18,012 nucleotides of DNA, from positions 1 to 18,012 of the forward strand of contig CAMLID010000066.1 of the NCBI GenBank assembly GCA_946480055.1, given 5' to 3'. The number at the start of each line of letters is the position of its first letter. The stretch's first letter is position 1. Made by a program: the position numbers and the translations under genes. Shown here in pieces: positions 7,049 to 14,502 of this stretch. This stretch comes from an uncultured Lysobacter sp. (GTDB lineage: Bacteria > Pseudomonadota > Gammaproteobacteria > Xanthomonadales > Xanthomonadaceae). A model generated the notes under the pieces. The model saw only the letters and a list, made by a program, of their open reading frames with translations. It had not been told where the DNA came from and searched no databases.

Positions 7049-8014
7049 ATGACCATTCTCGTCACCGGCGCCGCCGGTTTCATCGGCAGCTACGTCTGCC
7101 GCGCCCTGCGCGCCCGCGGCCAAGCCGTGATCGGGCTGGACAACTACAACGACTACTACGACCCGCAGCTCAAGCGCGACCGCGTCGCCGCGCTGTGCCC
7201 GGACACGGACATCCGCGCCCTCGACCTGAGCGACCGCGACGGCCTGGCCGCGCTGTTCGACGAGGTCGCGCCGACCCGGGTGATCCACTTGGCCGCCCAG
7301 GCCGGCGTGCGCTACTCGCTGACCCACCCGCACGCCTACGTCGACAGCAACCTGGCCGGCTTCGTGAACCTGCTGGAGCTGTGCCGCCACCGCGGCGTGC
7401 AGCACCTGGTCTACGCCAGCTCGTCCTCGGTCTACGGCGACTCGGCGGTCGCGCCGTTCTCCGAAGACCAGCGCGTCGACCAACCGCGCTCGCTGTACGC
7501 GGCGACCAAGGCCGCCAACGAGCTGATGGCGCACACCTACGCCCACCTCTACGGCCTGCGCGCCACCGGCCTGCGCTTCTTCACCGTCTACGGCCCCTGG
7601 GGCCGCCCCGACATGGCGCCGCTGCTGTTCTCGCGCGCGGTGCTGGCGGGCCGGCCGATCCAGGTCTTCAACCACGGCCGCATGCGCCGCGACTTCACCT
7701 TCGTCGACGACATCGTCGCCGGCGTGCTGGGCGCGCTCGAACATCCCTCGCAGGACGAGCCGCCGCACCGCGTGTTCAACCTGGGTAACCACACGCCGGT
7801 CGAGCTGGAGCATTTCATCGGCGTGATCGAGGCCGCCGCCGGCCGCGCGGCCGAAAAGGTCTACCTGCCGATGCAGCCGGGCGACATGGTCGAGACGATG
7901 GCCGATACTGCGCGCGCCAAGGCTGCATTCGGGTTCGAGCCGACGACCTCGATCGAGACCGGGCTGCCGCAGGTGGTCGCCTGGTGCCGGAACTATTTCG
8001 GCGCCGACGCCTGA
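7049..8014 (+). CDS. NAD-dependent epimerase, UDP-glucuronate 4-epimerase-like
   Basis: A 321-residue extended short-chain dehydrogenase that likely inverts C4 of a UDP-uronic acid or UDP-sugar to supply galacturonate-type residues for surface glycans. The NAD motif TGAAGFIG is at 6-13. The catalytic set is the serines of ASSSSVYG (124-127) and Y150xxxK154 in YAATK. Sequences DNYNDYYDPQLKRDR and FFTVYGPWGRPDMAP are hallmarks of the UDP-glucuronate 4-epimerase/CapI subgroup. Near the end, LPMQPGDMVETMADTARAKAAFGFEPTT matches that subgroup's LPMQPGDV block. Length is slightly short of the usual 335. It heads a + strand group with the glycosyltransferase at 8208 and LAB_N protein at 8945, but a 193-base gap follows. 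UDP-glucose/galactose 4-epimerase activity is a less likely alternative. Confidence 0.88.
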   Translation: MTILVTGAAGFIGSYVCRALRARGQAVIGLDNYNDYYDPQLKRDRVAALCPDTDIRALDLSDRDGLAALFDEVAPTRVIHLAAQAGVRYSLTHPHAYVDSNLAGFVNLLELCRHRGVQHLVYASSSSVYGDSAVAPFSEDQRVDQPRSLYAATKAANELMAHTYAHLYGLRATGLRFFTVYGPWGRPDMAPLLFSRAVLAGRPIQVFNHGRMRRDFTFVDDIVAGVLGALEHPSQDEPPHRVFNLGNHTPVELEHFIGVIEAAAGRAAEKVYLPMQPGDMVETMADTARAKAAFGFEPTTSIETGLPQVVAWCRNYFGADA

Positions 8015-8024
8015 ATCTTCGCCA

Positions 8025-8040
8025 GCCCGCTGGAGCGGGC
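8025..8040. other. Short hairpin after the epimerase gene
   Basis: GCCCGCT (8025-8031) pairs with AGCGGGC (8034-8040). In practice this is a six-base-pair stem with a TGGA loop, starting 10 bases after the epimerase stop. There is no T run. It may mark a weak transcript end or a processing site in the 193-base gap. A second imperfect hairpin follows at 8138-8159 (CCCCTG / CAGGGG), upstream of the glycosyltransferase start. Confidence 0.4.
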
Positions 8041-8207
8041 GCGCGAAGCACGGATCGCGGCCCGGCGCCGGTTTCGACCGCTGCCGGTTCGAAGGCATCG
8101 ATCTCGATCGACGCCGTGCGTCGTACCCTCTTACCGGCCCCTGTTCCGATGCTCAGGGGGCCTGCATCGCCAATCCCGGCTCATCCGAGCCGCGACGAGT
8201 CCGCTAG

Positions 8208-8939
8208 ATGACCGCAAGCCACACCCCCGAACTGTCCGTCGTCGTCCCCGTGTTCAACGAGCAGGACAACGTCGCCCCGCTGATCCACGAGATCACCGCC
8301 GCCCTGCGCGGCGTGGCTGACTTCGAGATCGTCTACGTCGACGACCGCTCGCGCGACGGCACCCTGGACGCGTTGCGCGCGCTGAAGGCGCAGGTGCCCG
8401 AGCTGCGCGTGGTCCACCACGTCACCCAAAGCGGCCAGAGCACCGCGATCCGCAACGGCGTCAAGGCCGCGCGCGGCGCCTGGATCGCGACCCTGGACGG
8501 CGACGGCCAGAACGACCCGGCCGACATCCCCAAGCTGCTGGCCAAACGCGCCGAATCCGCCCCCGACATCAAGCTGTTCGCCGGCTGGCGCGTGAACCGC
8601 CAGGACTCGGGCAGCAAGCGCTGGGCCTCGAAGTGGGCCAACGCGATCCGCAGCCGCATGCTGCGCGACGACACCCCCGACACCGGCTGCGGCATCAAGC
8701 TGTTCGAGCGCGAGGCCTTCCTCGACCTGCCGCACTTCAACCACATGCACCGCTACCTGCCCGCGCTGATGCAGCGCGCCGGCTGGAAGACGGTCAGTGT
8801 CCCGGTCAATCACCGCGCGCGCTCCACCGGCGTGTCCAAGTACAACAACCTCAACCGCGCCCTGGTCGGCATCAGCGATCTGCGCGGCGTCGCCTGGCTG
8901 ATCAAGCGCGGCAAGGTCACCGCTACCGAAGAGGTCTGA
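8208..8939 (+). CDS. Family 2 glycosyltransferase (DPM1/ArnC-like)
   Basis: A 243-residue GT-A glycosyltransferase that likely moves a sugar from a nucleotide donor to a polyprenyl-phosphate on the cytoplasmic side. The fold markers are VVVPVFNEQDNVAPL (11-25), the nucleotide-binding VDDRSRDGT with D45-D46, TLDGDGQNDP with D97/D99 for metal binding, and DTGCGIKLFEREAF further on. It has no C-terminal membrane segments, unlike ArnC/GtrB, so it resembles the soluble dolichol-phosphate-mannose-synthase type. ATG at 8208 is the natural start (MTASHTPELSVVVPV). The LAB_N gene begins five bases after its stop, a tight pair suggesting one operon and a shared lipid-linked substrate. The sugar is unknown. 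Confidence 0.88.
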   Translation: MTASHTPELSVVVPVFNEQDNVAPLIHEITAALRGVADFEIVYVDDRSRDGTLDALRALKAQVPELRVVHHVTQSGQSTAIRNGVKAARGAWIATLDGDGQNDPADIPKLLAKRAESAPDIKLFAGWRVNRQDSGSKRWASKWANAIRSRMLRDDTPDTGCGIKLFEREAFLDLPHFNHMHRYLPALMQRAGWKTVSVPVNHRARSTGVSKYNNLNRALVGISDLRGVAWLIKRGKVTATEEV

Positions 8940-8944
8940 GACGC

Positions 8945-9280
8945 ATGGACTTCATGAATTCGCCGATCGAGTGGCTGGCCTGGACCGGCCTGCACATGTC
9001 GCCGTGGAAGCTGATCGGCCTGACCGGCGCGCTGATGTTCGGCGGCCGCTGGCTGGTCCAGTTCGTCGCCAGCAAGCGCCACGGCAAGCCGGTGATCCCG
9101 CGCGCGTTCTGGTACATGAGCCTGGTCGGCAGCGCGATGACCCTGAGCTACTTCGTGTTTTCGCAGAAGCAGGACTCGGTCGGCGTGATCCAGAACCTGT
9201 TCCCGGCCTTCACCGCCGCCTACAGCCTGTACCTGGACATCAAGCACCGCGGCTGGCACCGGGATCGCGCCGGGCACTAG
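8945..9280 (+). CDS. Lipid A biosynthesis N-terminal (LAB_N) domain membrane protein
   Basis: A 111-residue inner-membrane protein with the LAB_N domain. Visible are WKLIGLTGALMFGGRWLVQFVASKRHGKPVIPRAFWYMSLVGSAMTLSYFVF followed by DSVGVIQNLFPAFTAAYSLYLD, three hydrophobic segments with the family's conserved GGRWLVQ and PRAFWYMSLVGS pattern. The domain is named after an N-terminal extension of some lipid-A-disaccharide synthases but often occurs alone beside glycosyltransferases. The reading frame extends upstream, but ATG at 8945 (MDFMNSPIEW) lies five bases after the glycosyltransferase stop and gives the complete domain. Related clusters often continue with a membrane family-39-type glycosyltransferase. 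None is present here; the next gene is convergent. Confidence 0.87.
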   Translation: MDFMNSPIEWLAWTGLHMSPWKLIGLTGALMFGGRWLVQFVASKRHGKPVIPRAFWYMSLVGSAMTLSYFVFSQKQDSVGVIQNLFPAFTAAYSLYLDIKHRGWHRDRAGH

Positions 9281-9368
9281 CCGGACCCAGCTGCACAGCG
9301 GTGCGGCGCGCCTGCGGCTTACCCCGCCCTATACCGATCCGCCGGCCGGGGCCGCCGGGAGCCGCCGG

Positions 9369-9407
9369 GGCCGCAATGCGGCCGTAGGGTGCGGTGACAA
9401 CCGCACC
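9369..9407. other. Paired hairpins between convergent genes
   Basis: GGCCGC (9369-9374) pairs with GCGGCC (9378-9383). GGTGCGGT (9388-9395) pairs perfectly with ACCGCACC (9400-9407) around a GACA tetraloop. They lie in the 139-base gap between the convergent LAB_N and GFA genes, the second one just 12 bases past the GFA stop, so they probably help end both transcripts although T runs are absent. The GTAGGGTGCGG start also suggests a dispersed repeat. Confidence 0.5.
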
Positions 9408-9419
9408 TCAGCCCTCGCC

Positions 9420-9815
9420 TCAATCGATGTGCTCGATCCCCTCGGGCAGCCCGACCCAGGCATGCCGGCGGACCTCGTAGACCGAGTGGGCTGGCGCCGG
9501 GTAGCCCGGCTCGGCAAAGGCCCCGACCGCGACCGCGACATGGCCCGGCACCGCCTCCAGCTCCCAGTAGACCGTCGAGCCGCAGTCCTGGCAGAACCGG
9601 AAGCTGGCCAGGCTGCCGGTGTCGCCGCGGCGCTCGAACCGCCCGGAGCGGCCCTCGAGCAGCCGCACCCGCTCGCGCGGGTAACGCGCCTGGACCCCGA
9701 ACGCGCTGCCGGTGCGGCGCTGGCATTCCAGGCAGTGGCAGACCGAGACCCGGACCGGCTCGCCCTCGCAGGCCAGGCGCAATTGGCCGCAGGAACAGGT
9801 GGCTACGCGGATCAT
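9420..9815 (-). CDS. GFA/CENP-V domain zinc-binding protein
   Basis: A 131-residue protein of the GFA (glutathione-dependent formaldehyde-activating) / CENP-V fold. Zinc ligands are in place: CSCG (C7, C9), CHCLEC (C26, C28, C31) with QRRTGSAFG, and FCQDCGS (C75, C78). Members are mostly of unknown function; only a few bind glutathione or S-hydroxymethyl-glutathione. A GTG two codons upstream is in frame, but it lies inside the ribosome site CGAGGTG. ATG at 9815 (MIRVATCSCGQ) is therefore the start. It stands alone, divergent from rpmB and convergent with the LAB_N gene. A C-terminal His/Asp end (EGIEHID) is typical. Confidence 0.88.
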   Translation of the reverse strand: MIRVATCSCGQLRLACEGEPVRVSVCHCLECQRRTGSAFGVQARYPRERVRLLEGRSGRFERRGDTGSLASFRFCQDCGSTVYWELEAVPGHVAVAVGAFAEPGYPAPAHSVYEVRRHAWVGLPEGIEHID

Positions 9816-9926
9816 GGGCACCTCGTGGGGTCGCTGTGGAGAGGGCGGGACGGAGCGAACGGCGATTCGCGGCCCTCAGGATACTGCGCCGGCCGGGCCG
9901 GCCGACCCGCCTGCGCGGCCAAGTGC

Positions 9927-9955
9927 TTGTCCCGGCTCGGATTTACCTGCATAAT
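9927..9955 (+). promoter_or_regulatory. Sigma-70 promoter for rpmB-rpmG
   Basis: TTGTCC (9927-9932) and CATAAT (9950-9955) are separated by exactly 17 bases, a good match to the -35/-10 consensus in an otherwise very GC-rich region. Transcription would start near 9962, giving a leader of about 180 nt before rpmB. Confidence 0.7.
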
Positions 9956-9961
9956 GCGCGG

Positions 9962-10140
9962 CTCGCTGTGTCCGACGCACCCTTCGGGGCAAGTCCGGAC
10001 GGGACCGGAAGCGCGAATCCGACCCGTGCCGCCCAGCTGAGGTAATCACCCGTATCGCGCGCTGTCCGCGGATTTCCGCGCCGACGGCGGGGCCGCCGCC
10101 TCCCTGGCCAAGGGAAGCATCCAATCCTTTCGAGGTGCAC
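9962..10140 (+). promoter_or_regulatory. Long 5' leader of rpmB-rpmG
   Basis: The stretch between the predicted start point and rpmB is about 180 nt with no convincing coding frame. It can form small hairpins: CGCGG (10067-10071) with CCGCG (10076-10080), and GGCGG / CCGCC-type pairing near 10085-10102. Ribosomal-protein mRNAs often carry autoregulatory leaders. No named leader motif is recognised here. Confidence 0.35.
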
Positions 10141-10377
10141 ATGTCCCGCGTATGCCAAGTAACGGGCAAGCGAACGACGACCGGCAACAACGTCTCGCAT
10201 GCCATGAACAAGACCCGCCGCCGCTTCCTCCCCAACCTCCACGAGCGCCGCTTCTGGGTCGCCAGTGAGAACCGTTGGATCAAGCTGCGTGTTTCCGCCA
10301 ACGCCATGCGCACCATCGACAAGAACGGCATCGACGCCGTTCTGGCCGATCTCCGCGCCCGCGGCGAAAAGATCTGA
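10141..10377 (+). CDS. rpmB: 50S ribosomal protein L28
   Basis: A 78-residue basic protein of the large ribosomal subunit. It begins [39 protein letters not shown] and ends [11 protein letters not shown], matching gammaproteobacterial L28 over its full length. It is the form without paired zinc cysteines. GTG at 10135 is in frame but belongs to the ribosome site CGAGGTG. ATG at 10141 is the start. rpmG follows after 11 bases, and together they form the usual two-gene ribosomal operon, driven by the promoter at 9927-9955. Confidence 0.97.
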   Translation: MSRVCQVTGKRTTTGNNVSHAMNKTRRRFLPNLHERRFWVASENRWIKLRVSANAMRTIDKNGIDAVLADLRARGEKI

Positions 10378-10388
10378 GGACCTGACCC

Positions 10389-10553
10389 ATGGCTTCCAAG
10401 CGCGACAAGATCCGACTGATCTCTTCGGCCAACACCGGTCACTTCTACACGACCGACAAGAACAAGAAGAACACCCCGGCGAAGATGGAGGTCAAGAAGT
10501 ACGACCCCGTCGTTCGTAAGCACGTGATCTATAAGGAAGGCAAGATCAAGTGA
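10389..10553 (+). CDS. rpmG: 50S ribosomal protein L33
   Basis: A 54-residue large-subunit protein translated as [20 protein letters not shown], then [20 protein letters not shown] and [14 protein letters not shown]. It has the L33 pattern but no cysteine at all, so it is the zinc-independent (C-) form. The ribosome site GAGGA (10376-10380) overlaps the rpmB stop codon and leaves 8 bases to the ATG, so the pair is translationally linked. Lysine-rich codon use (AAG) is typical of highly expressed genes. It is followed by a strong terminator at 10634-10663. Confidence 0.97.
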   Translation: MASKRDKIRLISSANTGHFYTTDKNKKNTPAKMEVKKYDPVVRKHVIYKEGKIK

Positions 10554-10596
10554 TGTCTTGGCCCGTTTGCGCCTAGCGCGAACGGCTTTGCCAAGG

Positions 10597-10624
10597 CGTC
10601 ATCCCCGCGCAGGCGGGGATCCAG
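10597..10624 (+). repeat. REP-like element, copy 1 of an inverted pair
   Basis: It starts CGTCATCCCCGCGCAGGCG and ends GGGATCCAG. ATCCCCGC / GCGGGGAT inside it form a stem. An inverted relative lies at 10721-10774. Elements of the CGTCATTCCCGCG...ATCCAG kind are dispersed between genes in xanthomonads and several other high-GC proteobacteria (general knowledge). It sits between the rpmG stop and the rpmG terminator. Confidence 0.65.
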
Positions 10625-10633
10625 GCCTCCGAA

Positions 10634-10663
10634 GAAACCCGCCCGCAAGGCGGGTTTCTTTTT
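10634..10663 (+). terminator. Rho-independent terminator of rpmB-rpmG
   Basis: GAAACCCGCC (10634-10643) pairs perfectly with GGCGGGTTTC (10649-10658) around a CGCAA loop and is followed by five T (10659-10663). It is about 80 bases after the rpmG stop. Confidence 0.95.
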
Positions 10664-10720
10664 GGGTGCGATTCGGGCTCTTCGGAACCTCACCGTTTCC
10701 GCGACTCCCCGCTAAAGTCA

Positions 10721-10774
10721 CTGGATGTTCGGCTACGCCGAAGTGAAGCGGAGCACGCCTTCGCGGGAATGACG
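10721..10774 (-). repeat. REP-like element, copy 2 (inverted)
   Basis: Read on the minus strand it starts CGTCATTCCCGCGAAGGCG (17 of 19 identical with the copy at 10597) and ends in the same ATCCAG. The middle is longer and holds its own hairpin, TTCGGC / GCCGAA (10728-10733 with 10737-10742). The two copies flank the rpmG terminator in opposite orientation. Confidence 0.65.
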
Positions 10775-10828
10775 GCCTAGAACGGGCAGCACAAACCTGC
10801 CTCCAGTCGCTCGGCTAGGAACCCGCCT

Positions 10829-10916
10829 GCTGCTCACCCCTCTCCCGCCTGCGGGGTGAGCAGCTTACGAGCCCTGGCTCGCGCTGCGCCGAACGCCCGA
10901 CCGCTAGCGGTCGGGC
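10829..10916. repeat. Cluster of three consecutive hairpins
   Basis: GCTGCTCACCCC (10829-10840) pairs perfectly with GGGGTGAGCAGC (10853-10864). GAGCC (10869-10873) pairs with GGCTC (10876-10880). GCCCGACCGCT / AGCGGTCGGGC is an uninterrupted 22-base palindrome (10895-10916). A GT-rich tail, GTGTGGGTTGGGGTGAGGGC, follows (10921-10940). No coding frame is present. The block sits between the REP pair and crbS, about 110 bases before the crbS start. Confidence 0.75.
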
Positions 10917-11026
10917 CTGGGTGTGGGTTGGGGTGAGGGCCGCCCACCTACGACTTTCGTAGCCCCCCAGCCTCCCCCATCGCCACCGCCGTACACTCGC
11001 TAATCCGAACGCGGAGTAGCCCTGCG

Positions 11027-14000
11027 GTGATCCCAGGCTGGATATTGCTGCTGGTGTCGGCCGGCTACGTGGGCCTGCTGTTCGCGGTCGCCTACTACGG
11101 CGATCAGCGCACCGCGCGTACCCCGAAGCTGCGCTGGCTGCGCCCGGCCGTGTATTCGCTGGCGCTGGCGGTGTACTGCTCGTCCTGGACCTTCTACGGT
11201 GCCGTCGGCACCGCCGCGCGCACCGGCCTGGGCTTCCTGCCGATCTACCTGGGCCCGCTGCTGATGCTGGCCTTCGGCTGGCGCATTCTCGAACGCCTGG
11301 TGCTGATTTCCGGCGAGCACCGCATCGTCTCGATCGCCGACTTCCTGTCCTCGCGCTACGGCCGCGCGCCCGGCCTGGCTGCGCTGGTGGCCGCGGTCGC
11401 CCTGACCGCCGCGGTGCCCTACGTCGCCCTGCAGTTCAAAGCCGTGGCCATGAGCGTGGAAGTGCTGGCCGGCGTGCCCTCCGACGCCAGCCTGCTCGCC
11501 GATCCGGCGTTCTATGTCGCGCTGATGCTGGCGGTGTTCGCGATCCTGTTCGGCACCCGCCAGATCGACGCCACCGAACACCACCACGGCATGGTGCTCG
11601 CGGTCGCGCTGGAGTCGCTGGTCAAACTGGTCGCCTTCGTCGCGATCGGCCTGTTCGCGCTCGCCCACCTGCCCGGCGACGGCAGCCTGGCCGCACGCGT
11701 GGGCCAGGCCGCGCGCGTGGTCACCGCGCCCGGGTTGCCGCCCGGCTTCGTCGCCCAGACCTTGCTCGCCTTCGCCGCGATCCTGTGCCTGCCGCGGCAG
11801 TTCCACGTCGCCGTGGTCGAATGCCAGGACCCGAACGACCTGCGCCCCGCGCGCTGGCTGTTCGGCGGCTATCTCGCCCTGATCAGCCTGCTGGTGGTGC
11901 CGATCACCCTGACCGGCCAGGCCGTGCTGGGAGGCAGCTCGGTGTCGCCGGACACCTACGTGCTGGCCCTGCCGCTGGCGCTGAAGCAGGAAACCCTGGC
12001 GCTGATGGTCTACATCGGCGGCTTCTCGGCCGCGACCGGCATGGTGATCGTCGCCAGCGTGGCCCTGGCGACCATGGTCAGCAACGACCTGATCGTGCCT
12101 CTGCTGCTGCGCAGCGGCGCCCTGCGCGAAACCCAGGGCATCGACCGCCAGGTGCTGTGGGTGCGGCGCGCGACCATCCTGGTGCTGGCGATGATGGCCT
12201 ACGCCTACCACCGCGCCTCGATCGGCGCCGACAGCCTGGCCCAGCACGGCCTGCTCGCGTTCGCGGCGGTCGCGCAGTTCGCGCCGGCGCTGATCGGCGG
12301 CCTCTATTGGCGTGGCGCGAGTCGCGCGGGCGCGTTCGCCGGCCTGCTCGCCGGCGCGCTGCTGTGGCTCTACACCCTGTTGCTGCCGGCGCTGGCGCGG
12401 GTCGGCTGGCTCGACACCGGCTGGATCGAGCACGGGCCGCTGGGCGTGTCCTGGCTGCGGCCGGAGCAGCTGTTCGGACTCACCGGCTGGGACGCGCTGA
12501 CCCACGGCACCTTCTGGTCGCTGCTGTTCAACATCGGCGCCTTCCTCTTCGTCTCGGTGCGGCAACGCCCGCGTTTGCAGGATCAACTGCTCGCCGCGAC
12601 CTACCTGGACCCTTACGTGCAGCGTCCGGCGCTGGGTCCGGGCGGCTGGGCCGGCAGCGTGCGCAGCGGCGAACTGCTGACCCTGGCCGAACGCATCGTC
12701 GGCGAACGCCACGCGCGCCGCGCATTCGAGGAATACGCGCAGGCCCAGGGCCGCACCTGGCTGCCCGACCAGCCCGCCGACCGCGCCCTGGCCCAGTTCA
12801 CCGAACGCTTGCTGGCCTCGGCGATCGGCGCGGCTTCGGCGCGGCTCACCCTGACCAGCGCGCTGCGCGGCTCGGGCATGGAACTGGGCGAAGTCGTGGC
12901 CCTGCTCGACGAGGCCAACCAGGAACTGCGCTTCAATCGCCAGGTGCTGTCGACCACGCTGGAGAACATCAGCCAGGGCGTGAGCGTGGTCGACCGCGAC
13001 ATGCGCCTGGTGGCCTGGAACCGCCGCTATCAGGAGTTGTTCGACTACCCCGACGGCATGCTCTACGTCGGCCGTCCGGTCAGCGATCTGATCCGCTGGA
13101 ACGCAGAACGCGGCGAGATGGGTTCTGGCGATATCGACGCGCAAGTGCGGCGCCGCCTCGCCCACTTGCGCGCGGGCGCCTCGCACGTGTTCGAACGCGT
13201 GCGCGCCAACGGCCAGGTGATCGAGATGGTCGGCCGACCGCTGCTCGGCGGCGGTTACGTCACCAGCTACAGCGACGTCACCGACTACAAGCGCGCCGAG
13301 CAGGCGCTGCGCGAGGCCAACGAAACCTTGGAACAACGCGTCGAACAACGCACCCAGGAAGCCGAAGCCGCGCAGCAGTCCAAGACCCGCTTCCTGGCCG
13401 CGGTCAGTCACGACGTGCTGCAACCCTTGAACGCCGCGCGCCTGTTCACCACCGCACTGCGCGAAACCACCGACGCCGACGAACAGACCCGCCTGGCCGA
13501 ACGCGTCGACGCCTCGCTGCGCGCGGCCGAGGACCTGCTCGACGGCCTGCTCGACATCTCGCGCCTGGATGCCGGCGCGCTGCGTCCGGAACTCATCGAT
13601 TTCGATGCCGGCGAACTGCTGCACGAACTCGCCGCGCAGTACGCGCCCAGCGCCGCCGGCCGCGGCCTGCAGTTGCGCGTGCGCGTGCCCGCCGACGAGA
13701 TGCCGGTGCGCAGCGACCGCCGCCTGCTGCGCCGCGCCCTGCAGAACTTCATCGCCAACGCCCTGCGCTACACCCGCGAAGGCGGCGTACTGATGGCTGC
13801 GCGCGCGCGCGACGGCCAGGTCGAACTGCAGGTCTGGGACACCGGCCCGGGCATCCCCGAGCATCATTTGGAGCAGATCTTCGACGAGTTCCGCCGCTTC
13901 GATCAGCCCGGCGTCGGCGGCGAACGCGGCCTCGGCCTGGGCTTGTCGATCTGCCAACGCATCGCGCGCACGCTCGACCACCCGCTGCGGGTGCGTTCTC

Positions 14001-14467
14001 ACGTCGGCCGCGGCAGCGTGTTCTCGATCGCGGTGCCCTGCGGCCGCACGCCGCGTGCGCGCGCCGTCGCGGCGCCGGCGATCGCCGACTCCCTGGCCGG
14101 CCTGCGCGTGCTCTGCGTCGACAACGACCTGGAGATCCTGGACGGCATGCGCACTTTGCTGATGCGCTGGCAGGCCACCGCCCTGGTCGCGGCCACGGTC
14201 GACGAAGCGCTGGCGCTGATGGATCAACAGCCCGACGTGGCCTTGGTCGATTTCCACCTACACGACCGTCTCGACGGCCTGGGCGTGGTCGATGCCCTGC
14301 GCGCGCGCGCCGGCCGCGCATTGCCGGCAGCGCTGCTCACCGGCGACGGCAGCGACGCGCTCAAGCTGGCCGCGCGCGAACGCGGCTGCCGGGTGCTGAC
14401 CAAACCGATCAAGCCGGCCTCGCTGCGCGCGTTCCTGGCCGCGCAGCGGCAGACCGTGCAGGCCTGA
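11027..14467 (+). CDS. crbS: CrbS-type hybrid sensor histidine kinase (SSS-PAS-HK-REC)
   Basis: A 1146-residue inner-membrane sensor. Residues 1 to about 510 are a sodium:solute-symporter-like (PutP/SSS) domain with about 13 hydrophobic segments, including the hallmark SSWTFYGAVGTAARTGLGFLPIYLGP and the FSAATGMVIVASVALATMVSNDL block. A linker follows, then PAS about 645-755 (GVSVVDRDMRLVAWNRRYQELF), a coiled coil 755-790, and HisKA with the phosphorylatable H795 in AVSHDVLQPLNAARLF. Next are an HATPase (N box near 905, GPGIP, GLGLGLSIC near 968) and a C-terminal receiver from about 1025 with D1075. This order matches CrbS/MxtR kinases, which work with a LuxR-type regulator to switch on acs for acetate use. 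A CrbR-like regulator and acs lie 2.4 kb downstream. The GTG start at 11027 has CGGAG at 11012-11016, a slightly long spacing. CbrA is the main alternative. Confidence 0.88.
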   Translation: MIPGWILLLVSAGYVGLLFAVAYYGDQRTARTPKLRWLRPAVYSLALAVYCSSWTFYGAVGTAARTGLGFLPIYLGPLLMLAFGWRILERLVLISGEHRIVSIADFLSSRYGRAPGLAALVAAVALTAAVPYVALQFKAVAMSVEVLAGVPSDASLLADPAFYVALMLAVFAILFGTRQIDATEHHHGMVLAVALESLVKLVAFVAIGLFALAHLPGDGSLAARVGQAARVVTAPGLPPGFVAQTLLAFAAILCLPRQFHVAVVECQDPNDLRPARWLFGGYLALISLLVVPITLTGQAVLGGSSVSPDTYVLALPLALKQETLALMVYIGGFSAATGMVIVASVALATMVSNDLIVPLLLRSGALRETQGIDRQVLWVRRATILVLAMMAYAYHRASIGADSLAQHGLLAFAAVAQFAPALIGGLYWRGASRAGAFAGLLAGALLWLYTLLLPALARVGWLDTGWIEHGPLGVSWLRPEQLFGLTGWDALTHGTFWSLLFNIGAFLFVSVRQRPRLQDQLLAATYLDPYVQRPALGPGGWAGSVRSGELLTLAERIVGERHARRAFEEYAQAQGRTWLPDQPADRALAQFTERLLASAIGAASARLTLTSALRGSGMELGEVVALLDEANQELRFNRQVLSTTLENISQGVSVVDRDMRLVAWNRRYQELFDYPDGMLYVGRPVSDLIRWNAERGEMGSGDIDAQVRRRLAHLRAGASHVFERVRANGQVIEMVGRPLLGGGYVTSYSDVTDYKRAEQALREANETLEQRVEQRTQEAEAAQQSKTRFLAAVSHDVLQPLNAARLFTTALRETTDADEQTRLAERVDASLRAAEDLLDGLLDISRLDAGALRPELIDFDAGELLHELAAQYAPSAAGRGLQLRVRVPADEMPVRSDRRLLRRALQNFIANALRYTREGGVLMAARARDGQVELQVWDTGPGIPEHHLEQIFDEFRRFDQPGVGGERGLGLGLSICQRIARTLDHPLRVRSHVGRGSVFSIAVPCGRTPRARAVAAPAIADSLAGLRVLCVDNDLEILDGMRTLLMRWQATALVAATVDEALALMDQQPDVALVDFHLHDRLDGLGVVDALRARAGRALPAALLTGDGSDALKLAARERGCRVLTKPIKPASLRAFLAAQRQTVQA

Positions 14468-14502
14468 GAGCGAACTCGGGCGCGCCATCGGCGGCCGCTC
14501 CG

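Noticed and set aside
11000..14257. A 1085-residue open frame antisense to crbS
   Set aside because: It is a by-product of high-GC codon bias: composition is Gln/Arg/Ala/His/Val-rich with no domain pattern, while the + strand frame shows complete SSS, PAS, kinase and receiver motifs.
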